Assembly (NCBI GenBank): GCA_020049515.1
Contig: JAIFKQ010000019.1
Span: forward strand, 1 to 34,019
Length of the DNA stretch: 34,019 bases
Origin: Paludibacter sp.
Lineage (GTDB): Bacteria > Bacteroidota > Bacteroidia > Bacteroidales > Paludibacteraceae
Reading direction: 5' to 3'
Below are positions 1 to 7,012 of this stretch, in pieces. The notes beneath the pieces are model-generated. The model did not search any database. It worked only from the letters and a program-made list of their open reading frames with translations, and had not been told where the DNA came from. A program made the translations under genes and the position numbers. The number at the start of each line of letters is the position of its first letter. Within the stretch, counting starts at the first letter, position 1.

Positions 1-34
1 AAAAATTCATTTATTTCTCTTTGGTACTTGTTCA

Positions 35-337
35 TTATTTTTTCCCTCCATTTAAAATACGTTTCACATCACTCATTTTGTACCGTCTTTTTCCACCAAC
101 TTCGGAAGGACATAAATAACCACGCTTGTTCCAACGCCATAAAGTTGAAAGGTCCACATTGAGTATTTCACATACTTGTTTCGGGCTTGGGTATGTTTCG
201 GCTTTGTCCGAGATTACAACTAGCTCTAATTCTCTTTTTGTATTGTTAATCAATACAGTTGCAAACTCTTTCAAGTCGGCTAATGAAACGGATACAGTAA
301 TGTTGTTTCCGCATTCTAATAAATTTAATAAGTTCAT
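35..337 (-). CDS. Small helix-turn-helix DNA-binding protein (excisionase / MerR-like HTH_17 type)
   Basis: This is a protein of about 100 residues. The C-terminal half has the signature of the HTH_17 (excisionase/MerR-like winged helix) fold: a 'YPSPKQVCEILNV' recognition segment, 'TLWRWNKRGYLCP' and a basic end 'GGKRRYKMSDVKRIL'. Such proteins sit in mobile elements as excisionases or small transcription regulators. A longer reading from 379 is possible. I chose the Met at 337 because the upstream codons look non-coding and the A/T-rich leader fits Bacteroidota starts. It has its own transcription unit, because a terminator separates it from the upstream 331-residue gene. Its target DNA is unknown. 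Excisionase is an inference from context. Confidence 0.7.
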   Translation of the reverse strand: MNLLNLLECGNNITVSVSLADLKEFATVLINNTKRELELVVISDKAETYPSPKQVCEILNVDLSTLWRWNKRGYLCPSEVGGKRRYKMSDVKRILNGGKK

Positions 338-502
338 GATAAATAATTGAAATAAATTGCAATGCTTCAACCGCTGCAAATCGGTTGATTGAAATAGTTT
401 GCAGGCTTTTCAGTTGCATTGTGGTGCAAAGGTCGGCAGAATAAAGAGGCTGAAAAATACATTGCCTACTACTGTAAAGGGGTATAAAGGATTTTTATTG
501 CA

Positions 503-533
503 CAAAAAAGGGAGAGCAAAATGCTCTCCCTTT
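503..533 (-). terminator. Intrinsic terminator after the 331-aa gene
   Basis: A perfect 12-bp inverted repeat (507-518 and 522-533, core GGGAGAGCA / TGCTCTCCC) with a 3-nt loop is followed on the minus strand by a T-run of six. It lies 20 bp past the stop of the gene ending at 553. Confidence 0.85.
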
Positions 534-552
534 GATAACTAGATTAGTAACT

Positions 553-1548
553 TTATAGAAAATCTATGATTTCATCAATTAATTCGTAGTCTTTTGGTTT
601 CCCTTGACTATTTATAGAAATATAATTTTGTTTTATTTGTGCCATATTTTTTATACCCAATACTTTGCCGCCGATAGACCATATTCTTAAGTTATTAGTA
701 ATAAAGTTATAGTTGTAAAGACTATCAATAAAATATACCGCCAAACTTTTAGATTTAAGCCATTCAATACGACAATCAATAACAACAAAGTTATCTACAC
801 CAAATACCCATAGAAATTCTTCCTTAGAAGTCTTATGACTTATACAGTTTTTCACAATAAGATTATTATATAGAAGCAAGATTTTGGATTCATTAAGATT
901 AGATTTAAAACGGAATTTTAATCCTGGATTTTTAAATTCGCTGACTAAATTATCCCGATTCATATCCTCAGACTCACAATCATCAATTAAATTGTCCTGA
1001 TTTATATCTCCAGATTTATAATCATCAAATAAAATATCAAAGAAACCCATCATCCCAAAATAGTCTGTCATTAATTCAAATCTTGGCAATGAAATATCTA
1101 CTTCCTGGCTAAGCATATGACGATACCTATGCTTAGCCAAACGTAAATCTTTCTCAGATAATTCAAATTGCGAATACTCTTCAAATTCCTCTTTTGTAAG
1201 GCAGTCTAAAAAAAGGCTTACAACATTGTAACGGTCAATCTCATTTAAATCATTCACATTGTCACTATCGTTAACTCCCGACGAATCACCCAATTCTTGT
1301 AGTCTGCTGAAGTTATACTTTTGCGATAAATGCATTAATTCTAGGTTAATTGATAGAATCTTTTTTTCAAGATTTGTTTTCCGAAGTGATTGAGGTAGGT
1401 AAACATTTTCTTTGTAGAATTCAAACTCATAGTTTGAAGCTTTAGACCTTATGACAGATTGTATAAGGTCTTGAACCGTTTCAGAAATATGAGAGTCTGC
1501 CTTTCTTGATAACATATCCAAGGCTTCGGAGCTAAGTAAATACTTCAT
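553..1548 (-). CDS. Unrecognised 331-aa protein of the integrated element
   Basis: No family is recognised with confidence. The protein is soluble and acidic, with no signal peptide or membrane segment. Its C-terminus ('MAQIKQNYISINSQGKPKDYELIDEI') has the flavour of RteC-like and other accessory proteins of Bacteroidota mobile elements, which often end with a similar basic-then-acidic helix. That resemblance is an impression, not a domain call. Residues 175-202 are two tandem copies of a 14-residue unit (DD[YC][KE]S[GE]D[IM]N[QR]DNL[IV]). The start lies 5 nt after the ancestral integrase stop at 1554, so the two were probably cotranscribed. The gene ends in a strong terminator. The reading frame is intact although the integrase upstream is broken. 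Confidence 0.6.
   Translation of the reverse strand: MKYLLSSEALDMLSRKADSHISETVQDLIQSVIRSKASNYEFEFYKENVYLPQSLRKTNLEKKILSINLELMHLSQKYNFSRLQELGDSSGVNDSDNVNDLNEIDRYNVVSLFLDCLTKEEFEEYSQFELSEKDLRLAKHRYRHMLSQEVDISLPRFELMTDYFGMMGFFDILFDDYKSGDINQDNLIDDCESEDMNRDNLVSEFKNPGLKFRFKSNLNESKILLLYNNLIVKNCISHKTSKEEFLWVFGVDNFVVIDCRIEWLKSKSLAVYFIDSLYNYNFITNNLRIWSIGGKVLGIKNMAQIKQNYISINSQGKPKDYELIDEIIDFL
943..1026 (-). repeat. Tandem 42-bp duplication inside the 331-aa gene
   Basis: Two adjacent 42-bp units encode DDYKSGDINQDNLI and DDCESEDMNRDNLV. Nine of 14 residues are identical and most other changes are conservative, so the duplication is in frame and has diverged. Confidence 0.8.
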
Positions 1549-1553
1549 AATAG

Positions 1554-2868
1554 TTACATTAAGAGGTTAACAAGTTCTTTTTTCATATCTTCATCAATTT
1601 CACGGTACCGGGCAAATGCTTTGCTTCCGTCTTTGTGGCCACTCAACGAACCAACAAGATTGGGGTCTTAAAGTTCTTCGGGCTATGTGCGAAGAGGCCA
1701 CTTTATCTAATGATTTTTGCTCAATTTTGCTGGTGGTAGGATTTATAATTGTAACCATTCTTGTTAATTCAGCAAGTCTAAACATTTCTTTAATAGCTTC
1801 GTTGTATTTTTGCTCACTAATAAAGGGTAACAACATTTCAGATTCGGGGTATTTATTTAATATCTCTAAGGCTGTAGCATTTAGAGGTACTCTAACTGTT
1901 GCTTTTGACTCATCTTCTGTTTTGGTAGGAACATATTCAACTACACCATTTATAACGTTACCTTTGGTCATTTTAAATAAATCCCCTACCCTACATCCAA
2001 TTAGACACTGAAAAATAAAAATATCTCTTTGAATGGCTAACTTTGGGCGGTCAACAAAAACCTCCTTATATAATTTATTTCTTTCTGCGATTGAAATATA
2101 AATTGGTGATCCATATTTGCATTCTTTGATTTTATAGCCATTGTTGCCAAAAGCATTGATAGTTGTAATTGCTTTTTTAGTTATTGGGTCTGGTGAGTTT
2201 GCCCAATTTACAAGTACTCTAATTTTTTTGAATAAATCAATAATTGTATTTTCACCTCTAGGCTGTGGAGTTCTGCTCTCTGGAACAGCTTTGTATATTT
2301 CAGGGTATTTTTCGTATATTTCATGCTCTGATACTAAGAAGTGTTCAATATCTTTTAATAGGTTTAATTTTAGGTCATCAAAAGTAAGTATAAACCAATT
2401 TTGTGAAGATTTATATAACTCAAAACGCTGCAAAGCACGGTATAGAACCATATAATGGCTTTTTCTGCCTTTACTAATTTTTTGGTTTTTCAAGAAATCA
2501 TCAAAATAATCAAAAAAAGTATTATCTTTGCCCGCAAAATTAGTAATTGCTGGTGCTGAAATACTATTTAAAATAGCGTTATCGAGCCATTTTGAAGTAA
2601 GAACATTTTTATCTGTTTGTGCGTTGTATAAATCGTGAATAAGGTTCTTACGCTCTACAATACTCTTATTAAATTCAGAACGCTTTTCTGCATCATAAAC
2701 AATCTTAGGTTTTATTTCTTCTTTGTTAGTATCAAAATCAGAAGGATTAACTACGATATTGCTTTTGTGAAATAATTGTATTGCTCTACCATCCGTTAAG
2801 CGGAAGCGGATATTTACTTTGTCAGTTTTTTTGGTAGAAGTGCGGAAAAATGCTTTAACAGTTGCCAT
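1554..2868 (-). pseudogene. Tyrosine recombinase (phage integrase family), C-terminus frameshifted
   Basis: This integrase catalyses site-specific strand exchange through a tyrosine nucleophile. The N-terminal part (about residues 1-105) is the arm-binding domain of Bacteroidota integrases, followed by a SAM-like domain (about 115-220) and the catalytic domain. The catalytic residues visible in frame are Arg293 (GCRVGDL), Lys316 and His394-x-x-Arg397 (SSHIARRT). Right after Thr399 (near 1668-1671) the frame breaks. The expected 'F-x-G-N-L-Y-K-K' segment is missing, about 26 nt. The rest, including the second catalytic His (SGHKDG) and the nucleophile Tyr (FARYREID), continues in another frame to a stop at 1554. 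Read as one frame, the protein is 422 aa with a nonsense tail and no Tyr. It is a true pseudogene or an assembly error. Confidence 0.85.
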
Positions 2869-2881
2869 GGCTTTATATTAT

Positions 2882-2927
2882 GTTGTGCAAATCATTTGGT
2901 TGTGCAAATATACGAAATTTGCACGAC
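2882..2927. promoter_or_regulatory. Three copies of an 11-bp motif over the integrase promoter
   Basis: GTTGTGCAAAT occurs at 2882-2892 and 2899-2909 as a direct repeat with 17-bp spacing. An inverted copy, ATTTGCACGAC (10 of 11), is at 2917-2927. The middle copy overlaps the -7 box. The arrangement suggests an operator for autoregulation or an integrase/excisionase binding array. Function is inferred. Confidence 0.5.
2905..2912 (-). promoter_or_regulatory. Bacteroidota -7 box of the integrase
   Basis: The minus strand reads TATATTTG, a perfect match to TAnnTTTG, 37 bp before the integrase ATG. No clear -33 TTTG was found. Confidence 0.45.
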
Positions 2928-3126
2928 ATGTATGCATAATGTTACTATTAAATGCAATTCAATGCAATAATATAACACTTAAAAATAAATATATTTCATT
3001 GCATATTAGCTAATTACAAGTATCAAAGAGGTTTTTTGGAGGATAAAGGATTGCATAAATAAGTCCCCTCCTGGGTCACATTTTCTATTATAACAATTAA
3101 TATTTAACAATTAAAAGCAAATTAAC

Positions 3127-3816
3127 ATGAAACAAAAAAATGGTTTAATGGCAGTTATTCTTAGCTCTGCCATTGTTTTATCTGGTTGCAGCTCAATGAG
3201 TAATGCTGTAAAAGGTGGTTTAATTGGTGGTGGCGCTGGTGCTGCTGTTGGAGCAGGTGTTGGTGCCTTAATTGGCAAAAACACTAAAAGTGCTGCAATT
3301 GGAGCTGCTGTAGGAACTGCAGTTGGTGCAACTACGGGCGTAATTATTGGCAAAAAAATGGACAAAGCGCGTGCGCAAGCTGCTGCCATTGAAGGTGCTA
3401 GAGTTGACAGTATCCGTGATGCCAACAATTTGAAAGCATTGAAAGTTACTTTCGATTCAGGAATCTTGTTTAAAACAGGTAAAAGTACTTTGAATCCTTC
3501 TGCTCAAGATGCTTTAACTAAGTTTGCCAAGATTTTAAATGACAATCCAACCATGGATATTGCAATTATGGGTCATACTGATAATGCTGGTTCATTGGAA
3601 GTAAATCAAAAATTATCTCAAGAACGTGCGCAATCAGTTGCTGACTTTTTGAAATCGAAAAATGTTTCGACTTCTCAATTGAAAGAAATTGTTGGTAAGA
3701 ACTTCGCAGAACCTGTTGCCGACAATGCCACTGCTGCTGGTAAAGCCGCCAATCGTCGTGTAGAAGTTTATATGTATGCCAGCGAAAAAATGATTAAAGA
3801 AGCAGAGGCAAAATAA
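3127..3816 (+). CDS. OmpA-family lipoprotein with glycine-zipper region
   Basis: This is a periplasm-facing lipoprotein that anchors the outer membrane to peptidoglycan. It begins with a signal peptide and lipobox (VLSGC, lipidated Cys21). A glycine/alanine-rich zipper follows at about residues 30-78, with repeated GxxxG spacing (GGLIGGGAGAAVGAGVGALIG). After a short linker comes an OmpA C-terminal peptidoglycan-binding domain (about 105-222) with the core 'IMGHTDNAGS' and 'LSQERAQSVADFL'. The layout matches YiaD-type proteins. The gene stands alone and ends at a strong terminator. Its upstream region borders the integrated element. The family call is certain; the exact partner is unknown. 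Confidence 0.9.
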   Translation: MKQKNGLMAVILSSAIVLSGCSSMSNAVKGGLIGGGAGAAVGAGVGALIGKNTKSAAIGAAVGTAVGATTGVIIGKKMDKARAQAAAIEGARVDSIRDANNLKALKVTFDSGILFKTGKSTLNPSAQDALTKFAKILNDNPTMDIAIMGHTDNAGSLEVNQKLSQERAQSVADFLKSKNVSTSQLKEIVGKNFAEPVADNATAAGKAANRRVEVYMYASEKMIKEAEAK

Positions 3817-3840
3817 ACTAACTCATTTTATTTATATCAA

Positions 3841-3874
3841 AAAAGCACTGTAATTGATTTACAGTGCTTTTTTT
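3841..3874 (+). terminator. Intrinsic terminator of the OmpA lipoprotein gene
   Basis: A 13-bp perfect stem (3841-3853 with 3859-3871, core AGCACTGTAA) with a 5-nt loop runs into a T-tract ending at 3874. Confidence 0.9.
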
Positions 3875-3957
3875 ATTGCGTTTTATTTCGTTTTCCACTT
3901 TAGTCAGATTCTTTGATTTCAAACCATATCATTAACTTACAGGCAAGACTGATTCTT

Positions 3958-3965
3958 TAATTTTG
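3958..3965 (+). promoter_or_regulatory. Possible -7 box for the ECF sigma operon
   Basis: TAATTTTG matches TAnnTTTG, 138 bp before the sigma factor ATG. No -33 element is evident. An ECF operon could instead use its own sigma, so this is tentative. Confidence 0.25.
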
Positions 3966-4103
3966 GAAAGTGCAATTAATTGATAGTTTTATATTATAAT
4001 CTCGAAAATTTTTTCTATTTTCGACAAATAAATCAATTTAGTCCTCCTTAAAAAAAACTCCATGCAACGTTTCAACACAAAATTTCATCTATAATATAAG
4101 AAT

Positions 4104-4658
4104 ATGGAATTGACGAATCGGAACCCAAACGAACATCAGATAATTGAGGGTTGTGTGCACAGTAAAACGTGGGCGCAAAAACTTGTTTATGAGCAGTATT
4201 CTTCAATCATGATGGGGGTTTGCGTTCGTTATGCTTCGGATCGTGAAACAGCCCGTGATTTGCTGCAAGATGGTTTTATTAAGGTGTTTAGCAATATTAA
4301 AACATATACTGGAACTGGTTCATTTGGAGGCTGGATACGCAGAATTTTTGTTACAACTGCACTCGAATATCTTCGCAAAAATGATGCCTTGAAACAGAGC
4401 ACTAGCATTGATGATTACGATTATTCCATTGAAAATATGGATGTTTCAATTCTGGATAAGATTTCTGCCGATGAATTGATGCAATGTATTGAGAAATTAC
4501 CAATTGGGTATCGTACCGTTTTTAATCTTTATGCAATTGAAGGCTATTCACATTTAGAAATTGCTAAAATGCTTCATATATCCGAAAATACTTCGCGTTC
4601 TCAATTTATGAGAGCGCGTAAGATGTTGCAAAAGAGTGTTCAAACCTTAAACAATTAG
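4104..4658 (+). CDS. ECF-type RNA polymerase sigma factor (sigma-70 family)
   Basis: The 184-residue protein has sigma region 2 at about residues 25-95 ('ARDLLQDGFIKVFSNIKTY', 'GGWIRRIF', 'ALEYLRKND') and region 4 at about 130-180 ('KLPIGYRTVFNLYAIEGYSH', 'EIAKMLHISENTSRSQFMRA'). There is no region 1 or 3, so it is an extracytoplasmic-function sigma that directs polymerase to a small regulon. The next gene starts 3 nt after its stop and has a membrane segment, as anti-sigma genes do. It probably controls its own operon, the lipoprotein and serpin genes that follow. The signal it senses is unknown. Confidence 0.92.
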   Translation: MELTNRNPNEHQIIEGCVHSKTWAQKLVYEQYSSIMMGVCVRYASDRETARDLLQDGFIKVFSNIKTYTGTGSFGGWIRRIFVTTALEYLRKNDALKQSTSIDDYDYSIENMDVSILDKISADELMQCIEKLPIGYRTVFNLYAIEGYSHLEIAKMLHISENTSRSQFMRARKMLQKSVQTLNN

Positions 4659-4661
4659 AAA

Positions 4662-6008
4662 ATGGAAAACAATATAAATACTCCAAATCAACCCGATGCT
4701 TTCAGTGAAATGATTCGGCAAAAATTGGAAAATCATACAATGCCAGTGGATGTGGAAAGTTGGAGTGCCATTGAAAAGGGACTAAAATCCAAGCGAAAAA
4801 AAATAGTTTGGTGGATGTGGATTCCCATTGGTTCTGCAGCTGTATTGGCATTGCTTTTTACGCTTCGACCAATGATTGAAACGCCAAAGTATAGCAGTAA
4901 GAACGATACTAAAACGATAGAGCATCCAATAATTAACAGAAATGTTATAAATGAAAATACTATAAAGGAAATAAGTATTGCCAAGCCTAAGCAAACTGAA
5001 AAAAAGCTGGTTATTAGGAAAATTGAAAAAACTAAAAATGAACTTGAAAGCAGCAATGTTAAACAACAGACTAGACGACAAGTAACATCTTCTAAAAATG
5101 AAATTGCAATTTCACAAACTGAAACTACACAAATTTCCGAAATATTAAAAGACACAATTGTTGAAATAAATACGAAAGGACATTACAACGAGCTAACTAA
5201 CAATGAAGATGTTAAACAAATTGAAATGACAAAAAAAGAGTCAGTTGGTAGCAAGGATCCTAAGCATATTTTAACTACCAATTTAATTGACGATAAAATT
5301 GACGATAAAAATGACGATAAAAATGACGATAAAAAATCGAAAACAAAAAGTAAAAACAATTGGTTATTAGCGGCTGCTTTTGGTTCGGGTGGTTCGGGTG
5401 GAAGTTCGCTTCTTGGAAGTTCGGACATCTTTTCTGATGCTGACCCAGAGAAACTAGTGGATGTAGCAACAAGTTTCACTACGATTCTAGCCCCAAATGA
5501 CTTTACAAGTATAGTAAATTCACCTCCTATTTCTTTTGGATTGGTGGTGCGCAAAAACCTTGACGAAGTATGGAGCGTAGAGAGCGGATTGGTTTATACC
5601 TATCTTTTAACTACTTATGATAATCAGAACATGCAACGTTCGGATGCCAAATTACATCTACATTATGTGGGAATACCTGTAAGTTTGGTTGCACGTGTTT
5701 GGAAAAACCAAAAATGGGATGTGTATTTGGCGGCTGGTGCAATGTTGGAAAAAGGAATACAATCTAATTATATCCAAAATCAGTACGTTGGAAACCAAAC
5801 TTACACCACAACCGTAAAATCAAAAATCAACGGGCTGCAAGAATCATTAAACGGCTCTATTGGTGCTAATTATAAATTGCAGTCAAAATTAGGTATCTAT
5901 TTTGAACCAAAAATTTCGTATTATTTAGATAATAATCAACCCATGAGTGCTCGTACCGAACAACCTATTGTGATTGGTTTTATTGCAGGACTAAGATTTG
6001 AGTTATAA
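4662..6008 (+). CDS. Membrane-anchored protein with beta-barrel-like C-terminus, probable anti-sigma/barrel fusion
   Basis: The protein has 448 residues. Residues 1-46 are polar and look cytoplasmic ('AFSEMIRQKLENHTMPVDVESWSAIEKGL'-like, as in Bacteroidota anti-sigma-type proteins). A single hydrophobic helix lies at 48-67 (WWMWIPIGSAAVLALLF). A long Lys/Glu/Asn-rich linker follows and includes an Asp-Asp-Lys-Asn repeat at 210-225. The last ~170 residues (about 280-448) have alternating hydrophobic residues, 'GLVYTYL', 'YVGIPVSLVARVW', 'VYLAAGAMLEKG' and a terminal aromatic-type 'GLRFEL', as in PorT-like outer-membrane barrels. There is no cleavable signal peptide. Its place 3 nt after the sigma gene suggests that it holds the sigma factor. 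How an inner-membrane helix and a barrel-like domain coexist is unclear. Confidence 0.75.
   Translation: MENNINTPNQPDAFSEMIRQKLENHTMPVDVESWSAIEKGLKSKRKKIVWWMWIPIGSAAVLALLFTLRPMIETPKYSSKNDTKTIEHPIINRNVINENTIKEISIAKPKQTEKKLVIRKIEKTKNELESSNVKQQTRRQVTSSKNEIAISQTETTQISEILKDTIVEINTKGHYNELTNNEDVKQIEMTKKESVGSKDPKHILTTNLIDDKIDDKNDDKNDDKKSKTKSKNNWLLAAAFGSGGSGGSSLLGSSDIFSDADPEKLVDVATSFTTILAPNDFTSIVNSPPISFGLVVRKNLDEVWSVESGLVYTYLLTTYDNQNMQRSDAKLHLHYVGIPVSLVARVWKNQKWDVYLAAGAMLEKGIQSNYIQNQYVGNQTYTTTVKSKINGLQESLNGSIGANYKLQSKLGIYFEPKISYYLDNNQPMSARTEQPIVIGFIAGLRFEL
5289..5336 (+). repeat. Four tandem 12-bp units in the barrel-protein linker
   Basis: Units of GACGATAAAAAT (with small changes) repeat four times in frame and encode DDK[IN] repeats. 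The array could slip by 12 bp and change linker length without shifting frame. Confidence 0.85.
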
Positions 6009-6063
6009 ATAAAGGTATGGGAAATTTTATAATGTGCAAAAAACTAACTTTAAAATTAAGAGT

Positions 6064-6981
6064 ATGAAAGTAAAGTTTTTATTATCAATATTGCTATTTG
6101 GATTAATATCCTGCGAGAAAGAAGCACCAACAATTGTTCAACATATATTATTTGAAAAACACCATACAAATTATGCATTGGGTTATCAAAATAATGGTTA
6201 TCTAATTGATTCAATGGGCAATGTAAGAACTTTTAATTTATCGAAAGATACAATAAAGTGGAACGAAACAGATAAAGATGGTTATATCAGTGTTGCAAAA
6301 ATGAATGAAAATTTAGCACATTGCAAAACCATTTCGGGCTTTATACAACAAGATACCTTAAATTATTATTCAAACAAAATTTGGGATGCATCGTACGGTA
6401 AAATTACAGAACCAGTTAATCTGATTGCAGACGCTGGAATTACGACTTATTCGGCTTTTGTATTTGAAAAAAAATCAAACCGTTATCAAAAAATAATGAT
6501 TAAAACATGTGGTGATTGGATGATTGATAATAGTGCGCCCGAATCAGAAAGTATTTATCAATGGATGCAAAAAATAAATACTTCCGATATAGAAAATAGT
6601 GATATTATTCAACTAAATTATGGAACATCTTTTGGTGAATGTTTGGGATATTGTAAACGAGAAATGACATTGAAATCTGGACTAATTACATATAATTGCT
6701 CTAGTTGGAATTCTAGCATTCAACCCATTAATAGAAATTACGAATTAAATAATATTAATTGGAATAATGTGAAATTGAATTTAAACACGACTGATTTCTT
6801 TGCATTGCCTGCAATTATTGGCTGTCCAGATTGTGCGGATGGCGGTGGCGAATGGATGGAAATTGTGCTTCTAAACGGTAGTAAACACAAGGTCACTTTT
6901 GAATACCACAATGAGCCTGCGTTATTGAAAACTTACATTATAAAGCTTCGAGAAATGTTGGCCACAAATGAATGTAAATAA
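6064..6981 (+). CDS. Lipoprotein with FGxCxGYC and GCPDCADGG cysteine motifs
   Basis: I chose the Met at 6064, because it gives a normal lipoprotein signal peptide (MKVKFLLSILLFGLISC, lipidated Cys17). A longer reading from 6034 would add ten polar residues before it. The mature protein has about 290 residues. Two Cys motifs stand out: 'YGTSFGECLGYCKREM' at about 186-201, and 'ALPAIIGCPDCADGGGEW' at about 247-264 (GCPDCADGG at 253-261), followed by 'HKVTFEYHNEP'. Proteins with these motifs occur as lipoproteins in Bacteroidota. I do not know a function. The Cys pairs may form disulfides or bind metal. The gene lies between the sigma/barrel pair and a serpin, 55 nt and 31 nt away, so it is probably in the same operon. 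Confidence 0.8.
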   Translation: MKVKFLLSILLFGLISCEKEAPTIVQHILFEKHHTNYALGYQNNGYLIDSMGNVRTFNLSKDTIKWNETDKDGYISVAKMNENLAHCKTISGFIQQDTLNYYSNKIWDASYGKITEPVNLIADAGITTYSAFVFEKKSNRYQKIMIKTCGDWMIDNSAPESESIYQWMQKINTSDIENSDIIQLNYGTSFGECLGYCKREMTLKSGLITYNCSSWNSSIQPINRNYELNNINWNNVKLNLNTTDFFALPAIIGCPDCADGGGEWMEIVLLNGSKHKVTFEYHNEPALLKTYIIKLREMLATNECK

Positions 6982-7012
6982 GATAAATATCAATCTAAAA
7001 AATAAAACTGCA

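Larger units (their letters stand above)
1..2930. mobile_element. End of an integrated genetic element (integrase, unknown protein, HTH protein)
   Basis: A tyrosine recombinase, a 331-residue unrecognised protein and a small helix-turn-helix protein lie together on the minus strand. This set is typical of the end of Bacteroidota integrative elements. The integrase faces away from the chromosomal OmpA gene at 3127, so the right boundary probably lies between about 2870 and 3120. The left part of the element lies outside the window. I found no convincing att direct repeat, and no tRNA 3' end is visible. The integrase is broken, so the element may no longer be mobile. The boundary is inferred. 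Confidence 0.5.

Noticed and set aside
2819-3013. 64-codon plus-strand frame across the integrase start
   Set aside because: It overlaps the real minus-strand start and promoter region and has no recognisable features.
3000-3126. att site or tRNA 3' end beside the integrase
   Set aside because: The sequence 'AAGTCCCCTCCTGGGTCAC' looks odd but no direct copy elsewhere in the window and no cloverleaf support it.
3111-3428. Long open frame on the minus strand opposite the OmpA lipoprotein
   Set aside because: It mirrors the Ala/Gly-rich repeat of the real gene and is low complexity (Pro/Ala-rich), with no recognisable domain.
4733-5554. Several minus-strand frames opposite the barrel protein gene
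   Set aside because: Antisense to a clear coding gene; translations are Leu/Ser/Phe-rich without motifs.
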